Source of the DNA: Cytophagales bacterium CG12_big_fil_rev_8_21_14_0_65_40_12 | Lineage (GTDB): Bacteria > Bacteroidota > Bacteroidia > Cytophagales > Cyclobacteriaceae | Assembly: GCA_002786855.1 (NCBI GenBank) | Contig: PCUU01000067.1 | Span: forward strand, 1 to 64,000 | Reading direction: 5' to 3' | DNA: 64,000 bases | Shown: one piece after another, positions 25,719 through 34,111 of the stretch | How the letters are laid out: every line of letters begins with the position of its first letter | Position numbering within the stretch: position 1 is the stretch's first letter | Translations under genes and position numbers: made by a program | Notes under the pieces: model-generated | Databases searched by the model: none | What the model saw: the letters and a program-made list of their open reading frames with translations, nothing else | What the model was told of the DNA's origin: nothing

Positions 25719-26914
25719 ATAAAATTGTCAGTTATATAGCCAGCATAAGCATATTAATTTATACTGGCTGTTCTAATCAAGATGGGTCTCGATTCGACCC
25801 ATCCTTGATTCAATCCGTGCAATTAAGTAACGAGCTTTCTCTTCAATATTATTCCTCCGACACGCTTAGCATTGATAATTCCTTTATCGGTGACTACCTT
25901 GATTACCAAACTATTGAAAGAAATGATACCAATTTTTTAGTGGGCATCAATGCACGAGATCATGCACTAGACATTATTAACCTGACCACAAAGACATCAG
26001 AAAACCAGATATATTTTCAATCAGAAGGACCAGATGGTATTGAGGGCGGAATAGATGGTTTCTTTTACCATAATAAAGACACGATTTTCATCCTCAGCAT
26101 TGACGAAAACAGCATTCATTTAATGAATGATAGAGCTCAAAAAATAGACGAATTTAATTTCGATCAGCTTCCTCTCCCTGACGGCTTTTCTAATTACGAT
26201 GTATATGCCGATCAAGGGTTGATGAATGGCCCTTATTACAATAGTGAGGATAAAACCTTACAGTTCTATACCTACAGATGGGTGGATCCAAGTAAGGATA
26301 ATTATGATTATCAGGCATTTGCTAGTTATTCCATCGTTGATCGGGCTTTTAAAACGATATATGGTAACTATCCTGACAACTATAAAAAAGGGGTAAATTA
26401 TTCTCTATACAATGATCCAGGCTTACTTACTGTAGGGGACACTTCCTATGTATATTTCGGTACTTCCTCAACAATTCTCTGCTATGACAACGTTAACGGA
26501 GAGCTGTTTTCAATAGGGAATTACAGCTGCGAACATTGGCCCGGAGAACCCCAAAGCCTTCCTCGAAATGCAGACTTCCAACAGGGGCAGGATTGGTTGA
26601 CTTCTACTGCCGCTTATATTTTCTTGCTTTATGATGAAGACAGAAACCTTTTTTATCGCCTAATGAAGCACTCCCAACCTGTTACCAACAGTGCCAACTT
26701 ATTTAACCCGAGGTGGTCGGGCAAATGGTGCATCGATATTTTTGACAAATCCCTTAACCCGATTGGACACTCCGCAATTCCATCTAAATGGGCTCTTCCC
26801 GCTATCTCATTTGTAAGCAATGGTGACTTATGGTTAAAAAATCCCTCAAGTGAGGTAGAAGAAGGGGCTTCGCTTTATCATAGAATGAAAATTCAGGAAA
26901 ATGAAAAGGATTAA
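25715..26914 (+). CDS. DUF4221-like propeller lipoprotein
   Basis: 399 residues with lipobox IYTGC (Cys near residue 19). The body has the layout of DUF4221/TolB-like lipoproteins: an early DYLDYQTIERNDTNFLVGIN block, GPDGIEGGIDGFFYHNKDTI, and a late FDKSLNPIGHSAIPSKW segment. No catalytic motif is seen. Members often occur beside small exported peptides and thioredoxin-like proteins in this phylum, but their function is unknown. It overlaps the upstream peptide by four bases and the downstream gene by 14, so the proteins are made together. Confidence 0.7.
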   Translation: MNKIVSYIASISILIYTGCSNQDGSRFDPSLIQSVQLSNELSLQYYSSDTLSIDNSFIGDYLDYQTIERNDTNFLVGINARDHALDIINLTTKTSENQIYFQSEGPDGIEGGIDGFFYHNKDTIFILSIDENSIHLMNDRAQKIDEFNFDQLPLPDGFSNYDVYADQGLMNGPYYNSEDKTLQFYTYRWVDPSKDNYDYQAFASYSIVDRAFKTIYGNYPDNYKKGVNYSLYNDPGLLTVGDTSYVYFGTSSTILCYDNVNGELFSIGNYSCEHWPGEPQSLPRNADFQQGQDWLTSTAAYIFLLYDEDRNLFYRLMKHSQPVTNSANLFNPRWSGKWCIDIFDKSLNPIGHSAIPSKWALPAISFVSNGDLWLKNPSSEVEEGASLYHRMKIQENEKD

Positions 26915-27365
26915 ACCCGCCATCATATTACTGTTAATCATATCGGTGACCAACTGTAACGTTGATAGAAGCAACACCTATTCCGATGCCATTCAGCGAT
27001 ACTTCAATGAGGCTCTTGAGGTTGACCAACAATTACTTCAAGAAAATCCCAACGTGCTCATTATCCCGATAGGTGGCTGTAGCCCATGCCTAATTGAAGT
27101 AATGAATCATCTGTCACGGCTAACCCTCAAAAACACTTTGCTAGTAATCGTTGATCGAACTTTAGACCACGATATCATAAATTTGGAACAAAAGTTGTCT
27201 GCTGTTTATCCTATTGTTAAAGACCCTGAAAACCGGTTGATGTTATATAGGACAAACATCAGCAATCCTACTCTGCTCAAGTTCGATGGGAAACAAATTA
27301 CGGTAACCAGCCTTACTTTAGACAATTATGAATACGTTTTACGGAAATTTAATGACGACTTATGA
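26901..27365 (+). CDS. Thioredoxin-like lipoprotein with a CSPC motif
   Basis: 154 residues with lipobox SVTNC (Cys19). After a helical linker comes VLIIPIGGCSPCLIEVMNHL: a beta strand then a CxxC pair (C60-S-P-C63) at the start of a helix, as in thioredoxins. The later SNPTLLKFDG segment provides the Pro (P123) expected opposite the CxxC. It is likely a periplasmic or outer-membrane thiol-disulfide protein. Its gene overlaps both neighbours, which makes the four-cysteine peptide of the same operon an attractive partner; that link is inference. Confidence 0.65.
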   Translation: MKRIKPAIILLLIISVTNCNVDRSNTYSDAIQRYFNEALEVDQQLLQENPNVLIIPIGGCSPCLIEVMNHLSRLTLKNTLLVIVDRTLDHDIINLEQKLSAVYPIVKDPENRLMLYRTNISNPTLLKFDGKQITVTSLTLDNYEYVLRKFNDDL

Positions 27366-28468
27366 AAAAATCTGTATTACTACTTTTTGCTATTTTTAGT
27401 ACCTCTTTGAGCTATTCACAAGATCAAACACTACCAAAAAACCTTGTTTATGCAAATGATAATCTTGCATTTGAAGAAATCGTGGCTGTTGGAAATTATA
27501 AACTGCTGAGGATTACTCCTGACAGGCAGCAAAACAAACGCTTTATCTACTTACTCGATGAACAGAATTTAGTCATAGACACCATGAAAGTAATGGGCAA
27601 CGATAGGTTCCTTATTAGGAGTGACTCAAATTTCACTATCAGGGCATTAAGTGAATATGTGAATTTCAAAATAAGCGAAAATGGGTTAATCGCCACATCT
27701 GGCTTTGAGTCAAGGTATAAGTTTAATAGTCAAGTAATTGATCCCATTTTCATGCTTAACAAACAATTATTTGGAAGACTTTACCTTGGAAACGACTGCT
27801 CTATTTATAACTTCATGACATTTGACGTAGTCAAAACAATGTTATACCCGAAAAACAATTTCCAGGACTACAACCTTTATCAAATAGATAGCTTAATGGT
27901 TTTCGATGAAAACACCTCCTTTCTCAAAAACAATACACCAGTAGATAAGAAAGATTTAATTAAGCCTGTACTCACTAAATCCGATGTTTGTTTGGGACGT
28001 ATTCAATCCCCGTATTATGGGTGGAACAGCTATAGCCTCAACGGAAACTCTTTCTATATGTATGAAAAAAGAGCGGCAACTATTTATCATTTTGATATCG
28101 AAAACGAATTTGAAGTCTTAAATAAATTCGAACTACCCATTGATGATAAATCCACAGAAGGCTGGAAATACTTATTCGATTATAATAGAAAAGAACACTA
28201 TGCTGCAAAAAGAATTGAATTGCCCGATACGGAGGAAAAAAAGAAAAAGAAACGCAATACACCTCCTTCTTATGAATATCAATTGTATAGCATTGACATG
28301 GTGAACAATAAAATGAAGGCACTTTTCAAATTAGGCTTTGATCCAAAAATGATTGACAATAAACTGATTTACGAAATAGTAAGCGAATCAAAAAAAGGCA
28401 GTGCTGTCTATTTCCACCCAATTGATCCAAATTACGAATATAAAAAAAGTACCCTAGTCAACTATTAG
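27362..28468 (+). CDS. Exported protein of unknown function, last gene of the peptide operon
   Basis: 368 residues with a standard signal peptide (LLLFAIFSTSLSYSQ). The body is beta-rich with repeated Tyr/Asn/Asp-containing strands, perhaps another propeller, for example GKNRF-like and LFGRLYLGNDCSIYNFM. A Lys-rich patch (EEKKKKKRNTPP) lies near residue 295. I do not recognise a family. Its ATG overlaps the stop of the thioredoxin-like gene by four bases. A weak hairpin with seven T residues (28491-28518) follows. Confidence 0.65.
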   Translation: MKKSVLLLFAIFSTSLSYSQDQTLPKNLVYANDNLAFEEIVAVGNYKLLRITPDRQQNKRFIYLLDEQNLVIDTMKVMGNDRFLIRSDSNFTIRALSEYVNFKISENGLIATSGFESRYKFNSQVIDPIFMLNKQLFGRLYLGNDCSIYNFMTFDVVKTMLYPKNNFQDYNLYQIDSLMVFDENTSFLKNNTPVDKKDLIKPVLTKSDVCLGRIQSPYYGWNSYSLNGNSFYMYEKRAATIYHFDIENEFEVLNKFELPIDDKSTEGWKYLFDYNRKEHYAAKRIELPDTEEKKKKKRNTPPSYEYQLYSIDMVNNKMKALFKLGFDPKMIDNKLIYEIVSESKKGSAVYFHPIDPNYEYKKSTLVNY

Positions 28469-28490
28469 GATAATTTTCATTTTGAAATTA

Positions 28491-28518
28491 GGAAGCCACG
28501 TTCGGTCGCTTTTTTTAT
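28491..28518 (+). terminator. Weak terminator after the peptide operon
   Basis: AAGC-C-AC pairs with GT-C-GCTT (one C-C mismatch) over a TTCG-containing loop, followed by seven T residues. Confidence 0.45.
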
Positions 28519-28570
28519 ACCCTCTTCACAATTACCCTCTTGATCCAATTGGGTAAAATCAGTACACCTG
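28515..28570 (-). pseudogene. Orphan 3' tail of a flippase-like gene
   Basis: Immediately after the oligopeptidase stop, the minus strand reads AGVLILPNWIKRVIVKRV and stops at a TAA. The intact flippase-like gene 3.6 kb upstream ends GALILPNWIKRVLTKVN. A stretch of 28 bases covering LILPNWIKRV is identical in both. It therefore looks like the end of a second or ancestral flippase gene, left beyond the point where the oligopeptidase gene sits. Confidence 0.6.
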
Positions 28571-31500
28571 CTATTTTTCTAAAGATAGATTCATCAATTC
28601 AATCCGTTTTTGATCTTGCCAATAAAATAGTAACGAGTACATATATGAAAGCGATCTAATGGCTGCCATTTTTCCAGAAGGCCCGCTATGCCCCCCTGAC
28701 ATGGATGTTCTAAGTAAAAGAGCATTGTCGTTCACCCTGTTGGCTCGAATCTTTGCCACTAACTTTGCCGCTTCCCAGTACCCCACTTTAGGATCGTTTA
28801 GAGAAGTAACAAAAGACATATTTGGGTAGCTTTGAGGCTTAACATTCTCATAAGGCGAATACTCCAGCATATACTTGAATTCATTTTTGTTTTTCGGGTT
28901 GCCCCATTCCGAAAACTCTTCGCTCGTCAGTGGTAATTTTTGATCTAACATAGTATTAATGGGATCAACGAAAGGAACATCTAAAAAGACTCCTTGCAAT
29001 AAATCAGGCCTTTGATTGACAACTGAAGCCAAAAGCAAACCACCTGCACTGCCGCTATTTGCATATACTAGATCTCTATTGGCGTAGCCTTCTCTCACTA
29101 AAAAATCAACTCCATCAATAAAGTCATTCATTGAGTTTTGCTTATTCATTTTTCTTCCACTTTCATACCAATCTGAACCCAATTCGGATCCACCTCTAAC
29201 ATGAATATATGCGTAAACCACTCCCCGAACTAACAAAGGAGCCATGCTCTCATTGTAGGATAAGTCACCTTGAATACCGTAAGCACCATAAGTCTGAATT
29301 AGAAAACTTCTATTTTGGATATATTTGTCTTTTGTACCGAAAAACACCATTGATATTGGGATATTAGTACCATCTCTGCCTTCCGCCCATAATAGCTTAG
29401 TCTTTATAAGATAATTCAATGCAAACTTTGGATCAACCAACCTCTTACGCTGGCTTTTATTTGTTCGCAAGTGATAAGAAACCCGAGTAGTGGGTAAATC
29501 TGGGGCGGAAACGTAATAAATTAAGCTATCGGGGTCTTTCTTTTTTCCTAGCCCTATTGTGAAGACTTCACCAGGATTCTCTTTGATTGTATAAGTTTTT
29601 TGAGATGATCGATCTAGCACTTCGATTCTCTCCATCATTTTTTCCTTTTTATGGAAAATGAGGTAGTCATTATAAACTTCATAATCCATTAACTGTACTC
29701 CATTTCTTCCCGCCAATAATTCCTCCCAATTATCAAACTGAAAACTTGCAGTATCCGTCCTCATTAATCGCTTGTCTGGTGCCTCAATATTGGTCATTAT
29801 ATAAAATGAATCGCCTTGATTATTAAAATTGTAGGTCTGATTTGGAACGGCCTTTTTCACAAGTTGAAAGTCAGGCACTCTTATGTCTCTAGTTATATAA
29901 AGCGCATTGGAGTTATTAGAAGACGTATTTAGAATCAAGTAATCACCAGTACTAGATCTACTTAGGCTTATCCTAAAAGCAGGATCCTTTTCTGTAAAAT
30001 AAGTAACATCGTTACTGAAAGGCTCGCCAAGTTCATGAAACATAAGTTGATACGGCCGATTTGTATTCTTTTCTAACCTGATATAAAAATATCCCTCAAC
30101 TCCCTTAGACCATAAAAAATTAGTGACCCTAGAAATCGAATCTTTTAAGAACTCATCTGTCTCAAACTCCTTTATCATCGTGGTGAAAACGTTTCGCCCA
30201 ACCGTGTCTACTGAATATGCTAAATATCTATTATCTGGACTTACAGAATAAAAGCCCAACTTAAAATACTCAGAGCTATCTGCCATTGCCGTTTGGTCGA
30301 ACAACAACTCTTCTTTAGCACCCTCTTGAGTAGATTTTCTGTAAATCGTTGAATATTGATTGTCTCCCTCATATTGAGACCAATACAAATACCCATTTTT
30401 TTCTATGGGTTCAGATGGTTCATTATCTTCGGTAAGAACAACTAACTCTTTGGTTATTGTCCTATCCATTTTCTTCAAATCGATGAAGTAATTTTGAGCG
30501 AAGGCATTCTCAGCAGTTAGATAGTCCATCACCTCCTTATTCGACTTTGGCCCCTTAGTATCCTTCAACCAAGCATAATCATCCTTCAGTGTCTCTCCAT
30601 GAAGTTCGATAGTTTCTGACCGAACCATTGCGATAGGAGCCGCTATGGCTGGATCCCTTACATGCTTTAAAATAAATTGCTGTTCTAGTTTATTTTCTCC
30701 CTCCATGTCCTTCCGAACACTCTGCTCAATTTGTGCGATTGGATTGTTCCTCTCATATTCTTTCCAAAAATCTTCATTGAACTCAACACTATGCTCATAA
30801 AGTGCATTAAAGTCTGAATTCGAAAAACTTTCTACCCTATTAATTGTGCCCTTTTTAATTCCATAATCTGTTACAAACAATTCAGAGACCGTAGAATAAG
30901 GAGTTGTAGTTTGCTTAACAGTATCTTTTACAATGAATTGATCTACTTTCTTTATTTTTTCAACCTGCCAGCGTTTACCTACTTTCATGTAATCTACATC
31001 TACATTATAGCCATAATGCTTAATGTTCATTTCTTGCAAATTGCATATATGCCTACGATAGTCTTGTTCGACACCGTAACTCATTTTTTTTATGGTGTAA
31101 CTTTCCTGATCGATATAAATTGAACCCGATAAGATGTCCGTTCTACTTATCCGTTTGTTTTTTGCCTGATCGGCCATAATTCTCTCTAGACTAGACGGCT
31201 TCTTTACGGGGGAAAAACGAACAACAAGATCCCAATCACCATTCTTGTCTGGCAATTCCAATAGCTCAAATTCATAGTTTTTAAATTGCTTTTTATCAGT
31301 GATATAACTAATATATCGCACAAGGTCCTTGCTCAGAAGAGCCAATGGCCCTCCCTCTATGTTGGCCTGTAATCCTTCCTTGGTAAGATTGAGACTTGAC
31401 CTCGAATCATGAACTTTGACCCTATCCTGCCAAGATGTATTATGACCAAAATGATCATGTAATCTTTCTCCTGCATTGGTTGAAAGAATGAAACTTGAAC

Positions 31501-32113
31501 TAAATAAACCAACAGAACCAATTCCCGAAAAGCCCATTCCTTGCCGAAAGCGCTTGCCGTCATAGCCACTTTGCTGAAAAGTTGTGGAAGCATCTGCAAA
31601 CTTGATCGTTGCTCCATTTTCTTCAATTCTTTCTCGATAATAGGCATCGAAGTAAAAGGTGTTTTGAGGATAATTATTGTCTAATCTCCTAAGCGCCTTT
31701 TTCAGTACTTTCAAAGGGTCTCGTTCACGCCCTCGTTGAACAATGACCTCTTCTAGTTGTGCCACATACTGATCTAAAATTATTCTATTTTCGATTCCTT
31801 CCTCAAGAAAAGCAACTGGCATTTCTTTGGTAATAAAGCCTACGCTTGAAAAGACCAATGTATCTTTTGCATATGCAGTAGGTATTTTTACTGCAAAATG
31901 TCCATCCTCTTCTGTGATTGTACCCAAGGCAACTCCTTTTAAGCGAACTGTGACGAATGGAATCAAGTCATTGCTTGCTTTTTCAACCACCACTCCCTTC
32001 AAACGAATTAAATCTTGGGAATAAAGGAGAGATTGTAAGAAAAACAGTAAAGTAAAAGACAATAACCTGATAGAAACAACACTACAACCTTGGACTAATT
32101 GAATATTTACCAT
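28571..32113 (-). CDS. Fusion: carboxypeptidase-regulatory-like surface region plus oligopeptidase B (S9)
   Basis: 1180 residues. A signal peptide (FTLLFFLQSLLYSQ) is followed by a CarboxypepD_reg-like beta-sandwich (about 38-125: LKGVVVEKASNDLIPFVTV, later EVIVQRG) and a region of about 350 residues resembling the outer-membrane-associated proteins that usually carry this domain. From about residue 490 begins a full prolyl oligopeptidase of the PtrB type: HGETLKDDYAWLKD, propeller, then hydrolase with SxxGG-type NSGSAGG (Ser1022), NDPKVGYWE (Asp1107) and GGHSGPSG (His1142). The intact triad suggests active cleavage after basic or proline residues of short peptides outside the cytosol. Such a fusion is unusual; PtrB is normally a stand-alone cytosolic or periplasmic enzyme. 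Confidence 0.88.
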   Translation of the reverse strand: MVNIQLVQGCSVVSIRLLSFTLLFFLQSLLYSQDLIRLKGVVVEKASNDLIPFVTVRLKGVALGTITEEDGHFAVKIPTAYAKDTLVFSSVGFITKEMPVAFLEEGIENRIILDQYVAQLEEVIVQRGRERDPLKVLKKALRRLDNNYPQNTFYFDAYYRERIEENGATIKFADASTTFQQSGYDGKRFRQGMGFSGIGSVGLFSSSFILSTNAGERLHDHFGHNTSWQDRVKVHDSRSSLNLTKEGLQANIEGGPLALLSKDLVRYISYITDKKQFKNYEFELLELPDKNGDWDLVVRFSPVKKPSSLERIMADQAKNKRISRTDILSGSIYIDQESYTIKKMSYGVEQDYRRHICNLQEMNIKHYGYNVDVDYMKVGKRWQVEKIKKVDQFIVKDTVKQTTTPYSTVSELFVTDYGIKKGTINRVESFSNSDFNALYEHSVEFNEDFWKEYERNNPIAQIEQSVRKDMEGENKLEQQFILKHVRDPAIAAPIAMVRSETIELHGETLKDDYAWLKDTKGPKSNKEVMDYLTAENAFAQNYFIDLKKMDRTITKELVVLTEDNEPSEPIEKNGYLYWSQYEGDNQYSTIYRKSTQEGAKEELLFDQTAMADSSEYFKLGFYSVSPDNRYLAYSVDTVGRNVFTTMIKEFETDEFLKDSISRVTNFLWSKGVEGYFYIRLEKNTNRPYQLMFHELGEPFSNDVTYFTEKDPAFRISLSRSSTGDYLILNTSSNNSNALYITRDIRVPDFQLVKKAVPNQTYNFNNQGDSFYIMTNIEAPDKRLMRTDTASFQFDNWEELLAGRNGVQLMDYEVYNDYLIFHKKEKMMERIEVLDRSSQKTYTIKENPGEVFTIGLGKKKDPDSLIYYVSAPDLPTTRVSYHLRTNKSQRKRLVDPKFALNYLIKTKLLWAEGRDGTNIPISMVFFGTKDKYIQNRSFLIQTYGAYGIQGDLSYNESMAPLLVRGVVYAYIHVRGGSELGSDWYESGRKMNKQNSMNDFIDGVDFLVREGYANRDLVYANSGSAGGLLLASVVNQRPDLLQGVFLDVPFVDPINTMLDQKLPLTSEEFSEWGNPKNKNEFKYMLEYSPYENVKPQSYPNMSFVTSLNDPKVGYWEAAKLVAKIRANRVNDNALLLRTSMSGGHSGPSGKMAAIRSLSYMYSLLFYWQDQKRIELMNLSLEK

Positions 32114-32163
32114 AAAAGTGATTTTTACATGATAAGTATAAACTAATAATCCTCAATTTCAAA

Positions 32164-33213
32164 TTAATTAACCTTAGTTAACACCCTCTTGATCCAATTG
32201 GGTAAAATCAAAGCTCCAATGATTAAGTAGGGATAAAAACTGAGCAATCGCCAAATCAGACCTCCTGCAAAAGTGTAGTCTCCCAAAAACTCCCCAAAAA
32301 AGGCTGGAAAAAGATATTCTGCTGTTCCTGCGCTACCCGGGGACGGTGAAACCAACATGACTAACCACATTACCAAATGCCTGCCGACCATTAGTAAATG
32401 CTGCTCGATGGTCAAAGTGACAAAACCAGAAACTAACATATTAATGACAAAATACTTCATGATCCAAACTGAATAGGTCAAACCTAATAGCTTCAGCCAA
32501 TAACCCACATGTTTTCCACGAAACTCCTGCGAAGCGGCATACAACTCATTGGCCCTATTGCTCAAAACCTCACTCCCTTTTTTCATCCATCTTAAAGAGG
32601 CAAGCCACAGCAACACCCTTAAAATAAACTTTGGGAAAAATAAAATGGCAGCGGCCATAAAGCTGGTGTAATAGGCCACTAGGCCATAACTGAGATAGAA
32701 AAAATAATCAATACCATTGCCTAGCTCATTGAAAACTCCTTCTGAAGGCGGTAGTACATTCCCCTTGCTCAACAGATAAGCCAATGGAGCGGCAGAAAGG
32801 AAGAATATATTATCCAATAATGCCAAAAGCATGGCGTAGGCGAAGGCTTTGCCCAAACTGACTCCTTCTTTATAGAGCACGAAGATGACCAAGCCCATAG
32901 GGCCGAATAACGGTGGTGTAACGGCAGTGGCGAATTCCCACAGCAGCACTATGTAAAGGGCAGCTTTCCAAGAGAAAGCACCTTCTCCCAAAACTTTAAT
33001 TCGAGTTGTGTTGAGGCCATCCTTAACGGCCAAAACCAGCAAGGCCAATAGAATTGCAGCAATTGAAACCTCTGCCATCAAAAAAAACGACTCTTGCGTG
33101 AGGTTTTTATCCCGAGCGGCCACGAAAACCACAAGCGCCAAACCAATGGCAACTGAAAGCCAAACTCGCTTTGGGCTGAGCGCCTTTAGGGCTTTCTCTT
33201 CATCCATTGCCAT
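32164..33213 (-). CDS. Flippase-like (lysylphosphatidylglycerol synthase TM region) membrane protein
   Basis: 349 residues with about eight membrane helices, the first at VWLSVAIGLALVVFVAA. The conserved MLVSPSPGSAGTAEYLFP motif, the EFATAVTPPLFGPMG block and the late LIIGALILPNWIKR end match the flippase-like UPF0104/MprF-N family, which moves lipids or lipid-linked compounds across the membrane. The substrate is unknown. Its ATG shares one base with the scpA stop. The 3' end is duplicated downstream of the oligopeptidase gene. Confidence 0.85.
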   Translation of the reverse strand: MAMDEEKALKALSPKRVWLSVAIGLALVVFVAARDKNLTQESFFLMAEVSIAAILLALLVLAVKDGLNTTRIKVLGEGAFSWKAALYIVLLWEFATAVTPPLFGPMGLVIFVLYKEGVSLGKAFAYAMLLALLDNIFFLSAAPLAYLLSKGNVLPPSEGVFNELGNGIDYFFYLSYGLVAYYTSFMAAAILFFPKFILRVLLWLASLRWMKKGSEVLSNRANELYAASQEFRGKHVGYWLKLLGLTYSVWIMKYFVINMLVSGFVTLTIEQHLLMVGRHLVMWLVMLVSPSPGSAGTAEYLFPAFFGEFLGDYTFAGGLIWRLLSFYPYLIIGALILPNWIKRVLTKVN

Positions 33214-33965
33214 TATTGATCGACAAGTGTTTCTTCGATCTTTTCAATCCAAAAATTATTGAATCCCTCACCAATGTGCAGTGTTATTTCATGCAATTGC
33301 AGCAGGTCTAAAATAGATAGAAAATTAAATATGACGGCTATTTTGCTGGGTTGTATTGCGATCAACTCCAAAAATGAAAGTCTAGGTTTTTTAACCAATT
33401 CATTCAATAGGAACTCTCTTTGGCCAGCAATGGTGTAAGGGAATTGCACCACCTCATGAGTAGGCTTGTCTTTGATCAAATCGTAGCGGGCAATTACTTT
33501 TTGATAGACCTTGAGCAATTTATAGAGATCAAGATCTTGAATTTCAGATTCCACATCGCCCCCAGAAGCCAATTGTTTTAATTCCTTGGCAATGTTCCCT
33601 CTGGCTTCTCGTTGCATTCGGTCTTCCTCTAATTGGCTTAGGGCTTGGATCACCGATTTATACTTCTTGTACTCCAACAGATGCTTCACCAATTCTTCCC
33701 TTGGATCAATTTCATTGCCCTCTTCGTCTACTACAGGCCTTGGCAAGAGCATTTTGGCCTTAATGCGCATAAGGGTAGCCGCCACCAAAATAAACTCACT
33801 GGCGACTTCAACATTCATTTGTTCTAACTCATGCAGGTAGTTGAGAAAATCTTTGGTGATTTTGGTAATGGGAATATCATGAATATCCAATTCATCGCGC
33901 TGGATAAAAAAGAGCAGAAGGTCAAATGGGCCTTCAAAAAGCGGAAGTTTAATTTCGAAACTCAA
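33213..33965 (-). CDS. scpA: Segregation and condensation protein A
   Basis: 250 residues. The N-terminus FEIKLPLFEGPFDLLLFFIQ and DELDIHDIPITKITKDFL is diagnostic for the kleisin ScpA; the C-terminal winged helix follows (FLELIAIQPSKIAVIFNFLS). It bridges SMC heads in the bacterial condensin. ScpB is not adjacent. It lies first in an operon with the flippase-like gene. Confidence 0.96.
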   Translation of the reverse strand: MSFEIKLPLFEGPFDLLLFFIQRDELDIHDIPITKITKDFLNYLHELEQMNVEVASEFILVAATLMRIKAKMLLPRPVVDEEGNEIDPREELVKHLLEYKKYKSVIQALSQLEEDRMQREARGNIAKELKQLASGGDVESEIQDLDLYKLLKVYQKVIARYDLIKDKPTHEVVQFPYTIAGQREFLLNELVKKPRLSFLELIAIQPSKIAVIFNFLSILDLLQLHEITLHIGEGFNNFWIEKIEETLVDQ

Positions 33966-34036
33966 CGAATATCAATTCTTGACTATCAAATATATAAGGA
34001 ATGAACAAAGGAAGCCGATGAACCAGAAATAATTTC

Positions 34037-34044
34037 TAATTTTG
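34037..34044 (+). promoter_or_regulatory. Candidate -7 box for dxs
   Basis: TAATTTTG matches TAnnTTTG and is identical to the box before ndk. It lies 67 bases before the dxs start. No clear -33 element was seen. Confidence 0.42.
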
Positions 34045-34111
34045 TGACTTTCGAAAACTGGCCCAAACAATTTTTGACCCTATAAGTTCTTTTGTCATTT
34101 AGATTTATTTC

